Source: Chiua virens
Taxonomy: Eukaryota; Basidiomycota; Agaricomycetes; Boletales; Boletaceae
Direction of reading: 5' to 3'
Assembly (NCBI GenBank): GCA_019787685.1
Contig: JAHNUO010000015.1
Span: forward strand, 310,001 to 374,000
Length of the DNA: 64,000 nt
In this document: one piece after another, positions 1 through 11,680 of the stretch
How the letters are laid out: each line of letters begins with the position of its first letter
Position numbering within the stretch: the stretch's first letter is position 1
Program-made: the position numbers and the translations under genes
The notes under the pieces: model-generated
Database searches by the model: none
The model's input: the letters and a program-made list of their open reading frames with translations, nothing else
What the model was told of the DNA's origin: nothing

Positions 1-275
1 AAATCACCTTTGGCTCCTGTACCTTAGAAAATGCATCAAGCAGAATATTTCTGAGAATATTGTGAGTGAGGGGTGTACCATCCAGATCCTGGTGGCCATT
101 GCAAATGGCACTGTAGAGTCTTCACACATACATACAGTGCCAAATTCTTGAAGTAGGGAACAAAGTATCCCAATGGCACCTGCATTAGAACTTTGACCTC
201 AGACTGAGTTTTGCAGTTTGCCCATGCATGCAAATCCATAGAGTGAGTGGGAAAAGGTTCTACTCCTGGGCTAGA
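1..275 (-). other. possible 3' end of the Plavaka remnant
   Basis: The minus strand is open for about 80 codons with a PLGYFVPYFKNLAL stretch that could be the end of the Plavaka protein, separated from the rest by the LTR fragment at 276-738. Similarity is too weak to be sure. Nothing else was recognised. Confidence 0.25.
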
Positions 276-738
276 TGTCATATACCACTCTGTTCTCTGT
301 TTCTCTAGATATAACTCTGATTCTCTTAGACATGAACTCTAGGTCAATCTCCTGCAGGACATAACTCCACAATCCTGGACCTTCTGTCATGTATATATTT
401 TTTCCTTTTTGTTGTAGTTCATAACCTGTGTCTTGCTTACAAGCACAGCTCTGGCTTCCTCAGTACCTGACTTACATCCAGCTATGTAGTTTTCTGATCT
501 CTTGTCTTACTCAGAATTAGTCATTCTCCGTTTCTCCATATTATTTATCTCCTTACTCCATGACTAATCATTATGTTTCCTCCAAGTATATAAACTGTAG
601 TTACTTCAATTGTAACTTCAGTCTAAATATTAGTTTATTTGTATGACTCACTCCAAACACTCTGAGAAGTCCTTGACGGTCTTCACTCTGCTCAACTCCA
701 CTTTATGTGTTGAGTCTTACCTCTACCTCTATTCTGCA
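276..738 (+). repeat. copia-type LTR, partial copy
   Basis: It begins TGTCATATACCACTC and shares most of its length with the LTR at 37831-38292, including the TATA-like CAAGTATATAAAC stretch and the GAGAAGTCCTTGA block. The copy at 37831 continues to 38415 before reaching a target duplication, so this one is probably truncated at its 3' side, where Plavaka sequence resumes. No matching target duplication is visible (CTAGA on the left, TGACC on the right). Confidence 0.75.
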
Positions 739-1706
739 TGACCTGTCCCTTCTGGTCATGCACTTGAGAGAGTACAGACCTGACAAGGTGTCCACTTCAG
801 TAGACACATTGAAGTGTTGCACATATGTGACAAAGGTGTCAATACCAAGAACCTGAAAGACAAGTTGTAATTGCACAACCATATGTTCTAGGGGATCAGT
901 TTGAATCAGTAAGCTAAAGAACAAGAAACTGCAAGCACACCATTTAGGTCCCTAGCAAGCCAGTCACTATCAGCTGTTAGACTGATGATCACATAGTCAT
1001 AGCAACCAGAAGGAGGTTTCTGTGAAGCAGGAGCAATAACAAGTGTCTGTGCAGGCTCCACCAATTCCAGGTGGTGCCAGGTCCATAACTACACCTGGAT
1101 CTGGACCAAATCTGCAATTTCTGAGTTGAAGGAATGGAATGAGTCACAGGCACACTCCAACCTGCCACCTTGTGTGGTCCACCAACCGAGCAGTGGTGTA
1201 AATATCCAATAATGGCATTAGGAAGGTCCGAAAGTCTGAAGATTTGTGAAGCTTCATGGATGGTAGTACTGAAGGTAGGCTTGAGGGCTAAATGAATGGC
1301 TATGGTACATGAGGCAAATGATCACAATAGGAGGGGGGCACTAGGGGGTGTATTATCAGTGAGGTCTCAAGCAATCTGGAAATAATCCACAATAGGGCGA
1401 GTTGAAAAGTGGTAAAGGGACCAATTCCATTCTTTCACACCTGGTTCATGTTCCTCTTCATCTTTGTTGTCATTGTTTCTATCAGGTGCTAGTGGTTTGT
1501 CAAGCTTGAGGATGGTTGCAATCTGTGTCACAAGATTGAAGCAAAAACATTTGTCAATGTGATTGAGATAGTGAGTGATTTGAGAATAGTAGTCCTGGTT
1601 ATTGCCAGAGTGTGCGGGATTTTTAACTTTAGTAATGTGGGCATGTTCCGTGATATCTGCACTCTGCTGTATCACGGCACCCAAGTCCTGAATGGAAGGC
1701 ACTACA
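739..1706 (-). pseudogene. Plavaka-type DNA transposase, C-terminal half (degenerate)
   Basis: This is the continuation of the transposase gene that enters from 4701-6602. The first residues after the LTR give PSIQDLGAVIQQSADITEH (1702 downwards), which follows the block just before the LTR in the usual Plavaka order. Further down the same strand are SQIFRLSDLPNAIIGYL-like residues and, near 890-780, VVQLQLVFQVLGIDTFVTYV. Stops and frame changes show that it is dead. Sequence left of 276 may hold the last part of the protein beyond an inserted LTR fragment, but the match there is weak. Confidence 0.65.
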
Positions 1707-2232
1707 TGTTATGATTCATCTTTTTCTTTTACCTTTACTTTGATTTCACTATCCTTGGTACTACAGGTACTAACTGTTACAATCACGTTTCACTCATTAA
1801 TCTTTTCGCCTTCCTACTCATTCTCTCATCCATCATACAAGATACACAATATCTATTACGGCATACTTTGCCTCATGCTAAGGCTATACTCAGGATCTTA
1901 TCCTATTGGTCACCACATTATGATATTTATATCATCATCATTAGACACGTGTTAACACATGATGTCATAACCCATGCACAACACACATGTATTTACACAT
2001 TATCTCTTATCTATGATTCCATATGACTCATATCTACTATTAAAGCAGTGCTTATCTTACATATAACATGCTTTTACAGCATTGTTACAGCATTGTTCCC
2101 TTATGTTCTTATCTACATATGACTGACATACATGCTGATACCTCATGTTATCACACCTTATCCACCAATCAGGACACTATTCCTTATCATGTAGTTCATA
2201 CTCAGATTAGAACTCCGATTGTACTTTTAGTA

Positions 2233-3824
2233 CAGTGAGCAACAAAACCGTTCCAATAACTAACCCTAACGCAGTGCGCTTTGCGCACTGCAAACACCTG
2301 TGGGAATCTCGCTTAGTAGTAGTGGGACCAAATGATGTACAAACTCTTGGCTACAAATCGGTCCCTGGGTCATGTGATTTGGCCCAGGGGAGGTGGAGAT
2401 ATGACCATTTTAAGTCACTCATGTCATTGGAACAGTTTTGTTGCTAATATTAGGGGTATTGCAAATTAGTATGAAGTGTATCCTCCTTTGGCCTTGATGA
2501 CCTCCTGAACCCTTCTAGGCATGCTCTCAATCAATCTCTGACACTTCCCAACCTCAATCTTGTACCACTCTTCCTGAGTCCTCTCCCAAAGTTCCAATAT
2601 CCCCTTGGCTGGCTCAGGATATTCTGCAAGCATTCTTTTGAGGAGAAACCATAGATGTTCTATGGGGTTAAGGTCTGGAGACTAAGCAGGCCATACCATG
2701 ACCTCATATCCATGTTCTTTCAACCACTCCTTGGCCCTCCTACTGGTATGTTTGGGGTCATTATCCTGCTGGAAAATAATGTCCTCTGGGGTAAATCCAT
2801 AATCCACAAGGGTTTTTTGGAGTTCATCCTCCAAAATCTGCACATAAAGGTTAGCATCTATCTTACCATCAATCCTACAAGCCATCCCAACACCTTCCCA
2901 GGTCATACAACCCCATAACATGACTGATCCTCCTCCAAACTTGACTGTACCCTCCACAAGTCTATTACTGAGGCCCTCTCCTGGCTTTTTCCATGCCCAT
3001 TTCCTACCATCTGACCCAATGCGATTAATCTTGGTCTCATCTGACCATATAACTTGCTTCCAATCATCCACAGTCCAGTCCTGATGGCTCAAAGCAAAAT
3101 CTAATCTTTCTCTCCTATGGCGCTTGGAAAGAAAAGGGCATTTCTTCTTTACTACAGCCTTCATACCAGCTTTCTTCAAGTGATGACGGATGGTCTGGGG
3201 AGAGACGGGACGGTTCCCGACATCCCGAAGAGTCTTGATGACCTGAACAGCATTTTCAGCCTTTCCAGTACCAAGAAGTCAAATGGCATGTCGCATATTA
3301 GTGGGAGAAATGATGGATGGATGACCACCAGTGGCTTTGGGAAGGTTGGGACAGTGTTCAGTGCGAATATGACTGATGGTAGAGTTACTGAATCCAGTAG
3401 AAGTGGAGATCTGACGAGTTGTTTGACCCAATTTCAAGAAAGCAATAACTTGGTTGATTTGATCAGTGGAAAGGGATTTCATGGTGAAAGAAGTGGTAAA
3501 AGGAATGGTGTTTGGCTGTGTTTATGTCTTGTTGAACTGTTTATCCATCACATGACTCAATGCTGACATAATATCCCAGTGCAACATATGAGTTCTGTGT
3601 TTCAATATGACAGCAACAAAACTGTTCCAATGACATGAGTGACTTAAAATGGTCATATCTCCACCACCCCTGGGCCAAATCACATGACCCAGGGACCGAT
3701 TTGTAGCCAAGAGTTTGTACATCATTTGGTCCCACTACTACTAAGCGAGATTCCCACAGGTGTTTGCAGTGCGCAAAGCACACTGCATCAGGGTTAGTTA
3801 TTGGAACAGTTTTGTTGCTCACTG
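2233..3824 (-). mobile_element. Tc1/mariner element 1 with long TIRs
   Basis: The element is 1592 bp, bounded by CAGTGAGCAACAAAAC and its inverted copy, with TA dinucleotides at 2231-2232 and 3825-3826, the hallmark target duplication of the Tc1/mariner/IS630 superfamily. The terminal inverted repeats are long, about 210 bp each (2233-2441 and 3616-3824), and differ by only a few transitions. They contain an internal palindromic GCAGTGCGC-TT-GCGCACTGC stretch. The transposase is read on the minus strand. Two stop codons make the element non-autonomous. Confidence 0.95.
2466..3482 (-). pseudogene. Tc1/mariner DD34E transposase, two stop codons
   Basis: It would encode about 338 residues, the normal size for a Tc1 transposase. 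The N-terminal part (MKSLSTDQINQVIAFLKLG, then RQISTSTGFSNSTISHI) is the paired-like DNA-binding region. The catalytic motifs are VIWSDETKI, FQQDNDPKHTS and SPDLNPIEHLW, giving the DD34E triad. Translation is broken at 3279-3281 (TGA, where related proteins have CGA Arg) and at 2682-2684 (TAG just before SPDLNP, where CAG Gln is expected). Both fit single C-to-T changes. Frame is otherwise kept to the terminal GGYTSY, so inactivation is recent relative to the neighbouring elements. Confidence 0.93.
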
Positions 3825-4700
3825 TATATAAGACTTGAATGCAGCACCAAGGGAACTCTAACAAAGTTCACCTTTGGATATTCCCCATTGTCTCTCATAG
3901 ACGGATCTCCTCTGTAGTTCTCACCTCACTCATCAGACTCACTTGCACTTTAACCTTACACTGATCACTACAACCACTCGCAAGTAACTCATAGTCTACG
4001 TTTGTTCTAGGTTGTTACACTAACCTATGTTCAATCTGCAAGGCTTACCCTTGCTTCAGATTACTCAGCAAGGGCTTAACCCTTTGTCCCATTTACCTTT
4101 TCTTCCCTTGATTCAATTATGCAACTCTGGCCCAACCCATTGTTCTGTCATTGCCTTCTTTCCTCTGCTTCCATTGATCCATTAGGGATTGCCTTCATCT
4201 TCACTGTCATTCCAATAGCTTCTACTTTTACCTTTTATACTTTGTTCCATCTGGAGCTCTTGCCCTGTATAACTCCTTTGACCCTTTAACAGTTCCACTC
4301 TTCTTGGCGACCACTGGTCCATGCTTGTTTCCCTACATATAAATACTGTGCAATGATACCTGTAGTCCCTAGTCTTGATCTATGCAATATAGCTAGTATT
4401 ATTGCTCCTTCTTGGGCTTTATCTAAGCCATTCTTCGTTGCTGTGACCAATGTCCAACCCCTCAGTTCACCCTGATCATAAGGAGAAGTCTTTGGTCCTT
4501 TGGGTATAGATTTCCAACAGGATGCTCTCAGCAATGCCTGAGTTCTGCCTCATCTTACTGGTAGCAATCCACTGACCAGTAATCCTCCTTGAACTCTTCA
4601 GTACATCACATACCAAGTGATGGTTGTTTGAGTTATTGTAGCTGCTTGGTACTTAGCACTTTTGTATCTATGCTAGGCCCTACCTGGTACTATCATAACA

Positions 4701-6602
4701 CCACATGCTAGAGAAGTTTGAGCTTTGAAAAATGGAAATGGCTGGATCATCCTTCAGCATTGATGATGAAGTCCTTGTGCTCATGAAAAAGCTGTAGAAC
4801 AGTGTCCAGTTTTTGCAAAGTATGCTCATTGAAGGATGGCATTTGTATGATATACTGGAAATCCATAAGTGCATGGAGGGCAGTGAAAAATGGGGAAGGA
4901 ACTGCACCAGCAATGATACTGATGATGTATTGCTGCATGGAGCAGTGGTCATGGCCTGTGACTTGTTTCATTTTTGAGACTCCTTCCTTGAATGTGCAGT
5001 ATCTGATGAGTGTCCAAATGAAAGTGAACTGATAGCCGATCTTGATGTCACCTAAAACAACAATGCATCACTTTAAATTGTGGTCGAAGAAGAACCTGTG
5101 GAAGTAATGAAGTACCTTGGGCTTCATAAACCTTTGTGGACTTGATAAAGGCCAATCAAATCCAGAAGGGATTATCCATGCTGTTAAGGCCATATGTTTT
5201 TATGCATTTAAAAAAGTTGACATAGTCATCTGGGCAGTGGAACTTTAAGCATATCATGTGGATCTCATGTTAGGTTTGATCAGCAGTATTGCATGAATGG
5301 AGGGTGTTATCACCAAATTGATGATGCATTGCAGTAGAGATCAGTGATGCCCTCAGACTTGTCCCTGTAATCATACCCTGTTCTGGAGTATTCACTATGT
5401 ACCCAATGAGTGGTGTGTAGCAGTAGTGCAGGTTGCCAGCTGGGTCGCTCATCATGATGCCAATGGAGGCAGCAATTTTGAGTGGATGCAGGACAGTATC
5501 TAAACAGTGATGGAATAAATGATCCAACAAGAGACCACAGACTTGTGACTTCTTATGGATGAACAAAGGGACAGGCAAGAGTGTGAGAAGGAGGTGAGCA
5601 TGGAGTGAGCCTTTGCTATGAATGTCAGTGTCGATGTTGACAAGGCTGATAAGTAACAGGTAGGCCATGCAGTTTCCAGACATGTTGGATATATTGGTCT
5701 TGTTAGAGAATAGTTTAACACCTAGTAATGTAGCACCTGCTGGCAAATCACTCTGGACCAGATATTAGCTACAAGAAAGATATCTATGGTAATCCTATGG
5801 TTCTTACCTGTAATTCCTAACTTGAAGCATGATCACCGGAGAGCCAACTTTCATGGACATGGACCAATTGAGAGGCTGTTGTCCACACTCTCTGGGGCAC
5901 AAAAGAGATGTGGTGTTTGAAAAGTGGATGGCTAAGCAATGATTGAAGACATTTGATGGGATCATGATAGTAGAGCATGATAGGATGCTTTGTTGGAACT
6001 GATGGGGTAATTGAGAGGAATTTCCATTGTGGCCCAGACAGCAACATTTCTGCATGCAGGCATAATTGTCTTGTGGACCAGAACAATATTGGGAGTAACC
6101 TGATCTAACCAGATGTCAACTCAAATCAACAGAGAAAGCAAAGTGAGTACTTACCAGATCCAGTGACAAAAATTATCAATTGCCACCATGCTCAGGCCCA
6201 AGCATAAAAGCCAAGACCCAAGCTGCCAGTTTTTCTGTGAAGTGAAAGGGTAGAAAACATTCTCCTGGCGTAAGTCCCCATGTGCATTGGAAAAAAAGTC
6301 ATCCATAAATGTCTTGCCTCCAGGGAACACTTGAGGTATGTTTGAATGATACTTGACTTGTCCAGTGGAGCTTTGATTTGAAGGTAGTAGGATATTTTCT
6401 TCATAGTCAACACTGAAGTCCATTGGTTCATCATATGGTTCATCAAAATGATTGTTAGCAGGGGATGGTCGGTCAGAATGAGTATAACCCTGGTATGATT
6501 CAGGATGGTTAGATCTGGTAGCTTCCTGGGCCTGGTTATCATGGGAATCGTCAACTCAATGAAGTGGCTGTTCATAGGATCAAGCAAGGGTACTGCATGC
6601 AT
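4701..6602 (-). pseudogene. Plavaka-type DNA transposase, N-terminal half (degenerate)
   Basis: Translation of the minus strand gives successive blocks resembling the large transposases of the Plavaka group (CACTA-related elements of basidiomycetes). Near 6420-6160 there is a block with FFSNAHGDLRQENVFYPF and GLSMVAIDNF. At 5746-5270 there is a long block containing PAGATLLGVKLFSNKTNISN, LLTLLPVPLFIH and IGIMMSDPAGNLHYCYTPL. At 4970-4750 there is the ALHALMDFQYIIQMPSFNEH block. The blocks lie in different frames with stops and short non-coding stretches, some of which may be introns. The gene continues across the solo LTR at 1707-4700 into 739-1706. Family assignment rests on remembered similarity of these blocks. 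The element ends were not found. Confidence 0.75.
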
Positions 6603-9282
6603 TTGAGGGCTAATTCAAATGATGGAGAACATTTGTGTTGTTTACAAAATGCTTTCCATGATCTAGGCAGAAGCAAAGTTTTTCAACACATTGCAGTTTC
6701 CACTTTGCCCTGGGCATAAATATGCTTCAAGTTCCTTGAGATTGGACAGTGAACATGGCAAACTTTGAGTGTTGAGACATGACACTCAGTGGCACCATTC
6801 AATGAGCTAAGTGATACTTACATTTTCAGAAGTTTCATATCTGCAACAATAACAGCCACATTTGTGCAAACCCAAGGCTTCAAGTCAACCAGAGTTGTAA
6901 TCCAGCTTCTGACTATGGGACCCAGTCAAGAGTTCATCAAACTTGAACCAACCCAAGTCAATCAAGCCTTAATCCTTTGTCAAGTGAGTACACTGCTATT
7001 TTCTCGAGTTCCGGTGCACTAAGCCTGAGCAGAAGAGTCAGGACACACTGATCCCACACAACTCATCTGAGGCCCAGCTTTTGATCACCACTGCATGGAT
7101 TGACTATCACATATGTGTTATCCAGAAAGACCTATGTGTTATCCAGAAAGACCTATGTGTTATCCAGAAAGACCTTACTGATCACCTTGTTCAGCAGGAC
7201 CTGTTATGCTTGGAGTTTAATTGCTTAAAGTGTCAACAAGCTCAAAAGAATATCATGGAGGCTGAGTATCACATTGGGCATGTAAGATTGGGTATCAGGA
7301 AGAGTGAATATTATATTATACCTTGCTGGCATCCTCAGATTCACTGTTGGCAAGTGTGGCTCATCATGTGTGATTGGTGGTGTTGGATGTGAGTGCTACC
7401 TCCTATAGGCTTACCATTCAATATTCAATATTCACCTTTGATGCGTCGATATACTTTGGACCATTACATACTAGACCATTGCCCATTTGCTGACACAGAT
7501 GATTTGTAGCTGTAAAAATTGTGATGAACATGAATCTATCTGAACTTTGTAACCTTGTGTTCTAACATATACTTATATGCATACTGTCCATAGAATATAT
7601 GTATTTTGAATACTCAGAAATAATGTCTGCAGTGGCTGACTCAGAAACCTTCTTGAGTTGAGATGAGACAATCATATGAGTTGTTATATATACCTCTACA
7701 CAACAAACACACTAGCTAATGACATACATACTAAGAAAGACACAGATATATGCAAATCATGCTATAGACTACCAGTAACTCTTTCCCCAGAGAAATAGAG
7801 CTGGCCATTGGGATAAAGGTCATGATCACATGATCTGACTCACTTACAGATTTGGACATTACAAATGGCCCACACAGGATGATCATTGGAATTATACTCC
7901 ATCCTGAAGAACCTCCTTGTGCCTGTCTCAACTCTCATACAGCCAAGATACATGCATCCTGGTTGATCTCTCCAATATTTCCTCTGTCTGCCATCTGTTT
8001 GATGGAGAGGGTTACTCCCATACCTCAATCTGCCTCCCTGAGTCATGCTCACACAAGGTCTGACGATTCCAACTCCCCAATTGTCATTGCTGCATTGAGC
8101 GGCATGCTTGAGATAGCAAACAAATTACTCTAGATGGGTTCTCCCAAAGGTTGGTTCACTCTTTCTGATGTGTCTATTTTTTTTACAACTGTAACAGTGC
8201 TCCTTTGGCCAGTGGTGCTTTCCTGGTCTGCTCATCAGGGCACAGAAGGTTTGTCCTTCACTTTTTCTTCCTGGGCAATCATAGATGCATGCAATATCAG
8301 GGCGATGACTTTTCAATCACTGTTATCAATAATTGGACAACCACATTGTGGAGTTGTTGACTATGATTGTGCATGTTCATCCTTTGTTCATACCTGTGTC
8401 ATGACATGTCCTTTACTTTAGCATTGGCACAGGATGTTGCAGAACAGATTCAACTAGGCCAACGGTGTTGCTTTTGGTCACCTTATGGCAATGGGGCATT
8501 ATGTTTGGTGCTGTTCTTGGGCTCACTCCATCTCTGTCTATATTAGATGGGCCAAGCTCCACTGAGGACCCTGAAGCCAAGGGACATACAGCACCCTCAT
8601 GCTGTTGCTGGCCAGCCTTCCAGGTTTCAGCACCAACCTTGAACAGGAACTGCAAAAATTGTTTATCCACCTTCTTTGCAATTTAAAAGAGATGATAGAA
8701 CCACCTAGCAAACTTCTTGATGTGATGCAGTCACTCAAACCATTCCATATTGCCCTCCTTCATGCCCCCTTTTCACCCTCCAAATCCCACTGTCCCATAC
8801 CCACGCTTCTCACTGCATCACAATCTTACCTTGCTCTCCACTTTGTATTATTGTGCAAATTGCCCATTCTATTGTGAGTGATGAACAAAGCAACAGGGTT
8901 GATGGTGCATATCCTTGCCGAGCAATAAGTGGCATTACTTACCTGCCAGAGAGATGAGGACTGTGATGCACTCTGGATAGAAGGGGAGAGATGTGGTAGT
9001 GCTGAAGAGATACTGCATGGGAAAGATGGGGCAAGGTGGAGGTACATATTCTGGTGATGAAAGTCATGCACAAGAGCAAGTGGTGGGCAGAAAGGGAAAA
9101 GGAACTGCAGGAACAGGTGGCATGGGCTGAGAAGGAAAAAGAAGGAGAGACCAATGAGAAAGTTGACTACACTGCCTTTGGAGATACAGGGGCCATCAGG
9201 GCCTGAGTCTGTGCATGCATCAAGCCACTAGGGACTGTCAACACCTGTATCCCAATCAGAGCAGCAGAGCCATCAATCATTG
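6603..9282. other. decayed repeat-rich stretch without an assignable gene
   Basis: No intact gene is visible over this 2.7 kb. A 21-bp unit is repeated three times at 7113-7175. On the minus strand at about 8200-8130 the residues CYSCKKNRHIRKSEP resemble a decayed retroviral-type zinc knuckle. On the plus strand around 9060-9200 a charged stretch (KWWAEREKELQEQVAWAEKE) looks like a broken coiled-coil gene. That gene may once have continued into 34081 onwards, because chromovirus A inserted at 9288. None of these is strong enough to name. Confidence 0.4.
7113..7175. repeat. three perfect tandem copies of a 21-bp unit
   Basis: The unit ATGTGTTATCCAGAAAGACCT occurs at 7113-7133, 7134-7154 and 7155-7175 without change. 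Three direct copies without spacers fit a small tandem duplication, probably by replication slippage. There is no link to a CRISPR array. Confidence 0.95.
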
Positions 9283-9287
9283 CCATC

Positions 9288-9895
9288 TGTTACAATTTCT
9301 TTCTTTTCTTTAACTTGTACTACTTCACTATACTCAATACCTAGGCATCTTTATACGTTCATCTGTACTTTGTTTCCTTTCATCTCTATGTAATCCACAC
9401 TGGCGTAACCTGAGTGCTTACTCATTTCACTTCTCATCATCACCCAATAACATTGTATTACTCATTTCACTTTCATCATCATCCGCTCTTCTTGGCCATC
9501 CCTTTTGGATACTTGGTCCATGCACAATTCTCATAGTATAAATACCTTGCAGTGATACTCTTGTACCCTAGTCTTGATCTCCACAATCTAGCTGAGTATC
9601 ACTGCTCCACTCGGGAACATCCCTGTGACTCCTTGACCACTTGAATACTCAACCACCCAGACTCAACATAGTCAACCCTTGACCCTTGGTCCTTTGAGTA
9701 TAGATTCTCAACAGGACACCTGAGCAACGCCTGAGTTATCACTTGTCTCACTGGTAGCAACCTGCTGACCAGTAACCCCTTGTTCTACTTATCAAGCACA
9801 CCACATACCAAGTGGTGGTTATTTGAGCTATCACAGCCACTTGGTACTTAGTGCTTTTGCGGCTATGCTAGGTCCTACCCAGAACTATCATAACA
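9288..9895 (+). repeat. 5' LTR of chromovirus A
   Basis: 608 bp, TGTTACAATTTC to CTATCATAACA. It contains AGTATAAATACC (TATA box) followed about 30 bp downstream by CTAGTCTTGATCTCC, as in element B. Immediately after the LTR the internal sequence begins TAAGATCAAGACTC, the putative primer-binding site. Confidence 0.9.
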
Positions 9896-10181
9896 TAAGA
9901 TCAAGACTCTTCGTACAGCCTGCCCTTGCGTAGTCAGCTGCCCACCATTTCTTCTGGACAATCACCTGCTCGTCCTCACCTCAACCCCAGTTGGAGTCCT
10001 CAGATGTCTAACACACCATTGCAATTTATCTGACGACAACCCTGAACCCTCGACATTTTCTTCTGAAATCCAGAAGAACGATCTTGACATCAACATTGAT
10101 TGCTATAACCTGGAAGATGAAACTCAGCAACTAGCTAAATGTCTCACCACCTCCCTCAATATCCCTAGCCTTGCATCCTTC

Positions 10182-11216
10182 TTGTCCCCTACAACCCCAA
10201 GAAGGACAATCAACCCAGGACTGGCATCAATCTGGAATCCATCCATTGTCTACACCCTGGCACCACTACCACCGACCACCACCGCCACCTTGTCTAGCAA
10301 CATGTCTAGCAAGGCAGTCAAGCTTCATCTCAGAAAACCCTCTACCTTTGATGGGTCCTATGACCACACCATACCTTGGCTCAATGATATAGCAACATAC
10401 ATCTTCGTCAATGACCCCATCTATGACACTGACAACAAATGAGTGGCCTTTGCCCTCTCATTCATGACTGAAGGCTCCACTAAAATGTGGGCTGACACCT
10501 TCCATGCCAAGTCCATACCCCAATGCTTGTTCAGAGCTTGGATCAACTGGCAAATGGAATTCAAAAAGGACTTTGAACACCACAACACCAAAGGCGATGC
10601 AATTACCTGGCTCTCCACCACTTGTTCTACAAAAAACAAGGACATTCCTGCCTACATCTCCTCCTTCCACAACAAGGTTGCCACTGCCAGACTCACTGGG
10701 TCCAATTTGGTCCTCATCAACTTCTTCACAGCTAGTCTCCTACCCTTACTCATGAGGTGCATCCAAGGAATGGATACAGTCCCTACCATGATCGACAAGT
10801 GGTATACCCAAGCTATTTACTTCAAAACCCAATGGGAATGTGCCGACGAGATTGCCCATCAAAACAAGAAACCTGCCACTGTCATCGTCTTTCATGACAA
10901 CTCCCCTTGCAAGAAGGAGTGAGACCCTGATGCCATGGACATAGATGCTGTCCACATCCCCAAGATGACTGAACCAGAGCACAAGCAATGCTTTGAACAA
11001 AACCTTTGCTTCCAGTGCCACCAACCTGGCCATTGCACCTTCTCCTGTCCGGTCTTTGTGACCAAAACATTGACTACTCCTGCATTGACCTCCAAGAAGG
11101 TGTGGAAAACTGAATCCAAACAAGAACCTGTTCCCACTCTTGTTGAAATTGAAGATGACAACAATGAAGACGCTATGAGCATCAACAAGGTGATCACTCC
11201 AGTCATGGGTTTTTAA
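10182..11216 (+). pseudogene. chromovirus A gag, broken
   Basis: The reading aligns block by block with the intact gag of element B at 12492-13724, but stop codons interrupt it at 10441 (TGA where B has CGT) and 10921 (TGA where B has CAA). Recognisable parts are SSKAVKLHLRKPSTFDG, a capsid-like region, and the zinc knuckle CFQCHQPGHCTFSCP near 11010. The end is GGGTTTTTAA, the same slippery gag stop as in B. The true start is uncertain. Alignable sequence begins near 10010. Confidence 0.85.
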
Positions 11217-11680
11217 GGAGGAAGACTGATTTGACACTGGTATCTTCCCATTCTCGTAACCATGTACTAGTAGCCAAACTTTCATCTCAATCTATGCAAA
11301 TCCCAGTTAGATTTAACGCTACTGCTACCTCCAAAGACATCGACACCTGTGCCCTCATCGACTCTGGGGCCAGGATCAATTGTATCGACTAGCACTTTGT
11401 CCAGAAGAACAAATTCCTCAAGGAATGTCTCCCGAAACCTATCCTGGTTCAGAATGTTGACACCACTACCCTTCAGATTGCTTTTGGCGGAGTACTTTAA
11501 TGTGTCAAGTTCCACATCATCTACTGTGGTTCAGAAAATGTAATCCTTAGCCTTCCTTGGCTCAAAACAACTAACCCAGTTATCGACTGGGTTGCCAAAA
11601 CCATCACCATCTCTGTTCCCAAAGCCAATCTCCCTCTCATCACCACCAACAAACCCCACCACTCTGCCAAACTTGCTTAC
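11217..11680 (+). pseudogene. chromovirus A pol, part 1 (protease region), broken
   Basis: This matches the start of element B's pol: residues equivalent to the aspartic protease (ALIDSGARINCID), with a stop directly after it at 11389 (TAG for TGG). A short deletion relative to B lies near 11462. The gene is interrupted at 11680 by insertion of element B and resumes at 17994. Confidence 0.85.

Larger units (their letters stand above)
1775..4019 (+). mobile_element. solo LTR, family C (split by Tc1/mariner)
   Basis: The LTR starts TGTTACAATCACG and ends TTCTAGGTTGTTACA. It is flanked by the perfect 5-bp duplication CTAAC (1770-1774 and 4020-4024), which restores the continuous family D LTR when removed. 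Its own length is about 651 bp after subtracting the Tc1 element. A partial second copy lies at about 40141-40378, where the uninterrupted sequence TTTAGTATATAAGACTTG shows that the Tc1 insertion hit its TATA-like box. Confidence 0.9.
1707..4700 (+). mobile_element. solo LTR, family D (split by a nested LTR)
   Basis: The LTR starts TGTTATGATTCATC and ends TACTATCATAACA, with short inverted ends. Without the inserted DNA its two pieces (1707-1774 and 4020-4700) total about 749 bp. The minus-strand copies at 39385-40140 and 42082-42833 are 756 and 752 bp. The 5-bp flanks are CTACA on the left and CCACA on the right, one transition apart, consistent with an aged target duplication. It sits inside the Plavaka transposase gene. 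No internal retrotransposon genes remain, so it is a solo LTR. It shares blocks such as GGTATAGATT and CTAGTCTTGATCT with the LTRs of chromoviruses A and B, so it belongs to a related Ty3/gypsy family. Confidence 0.88.

Noticed and set aside
2235..2447. Similar 70-codon ORFs at both ends of the first Tc1 element
   Set aside because: They are readings of the long terminal inverted repeats.
7113..7175. CRISPR-like repeated units
   Set aside because: The three copies are adjacent without spacers, and the window is eukaryotic. It is a simple tandem duplication.
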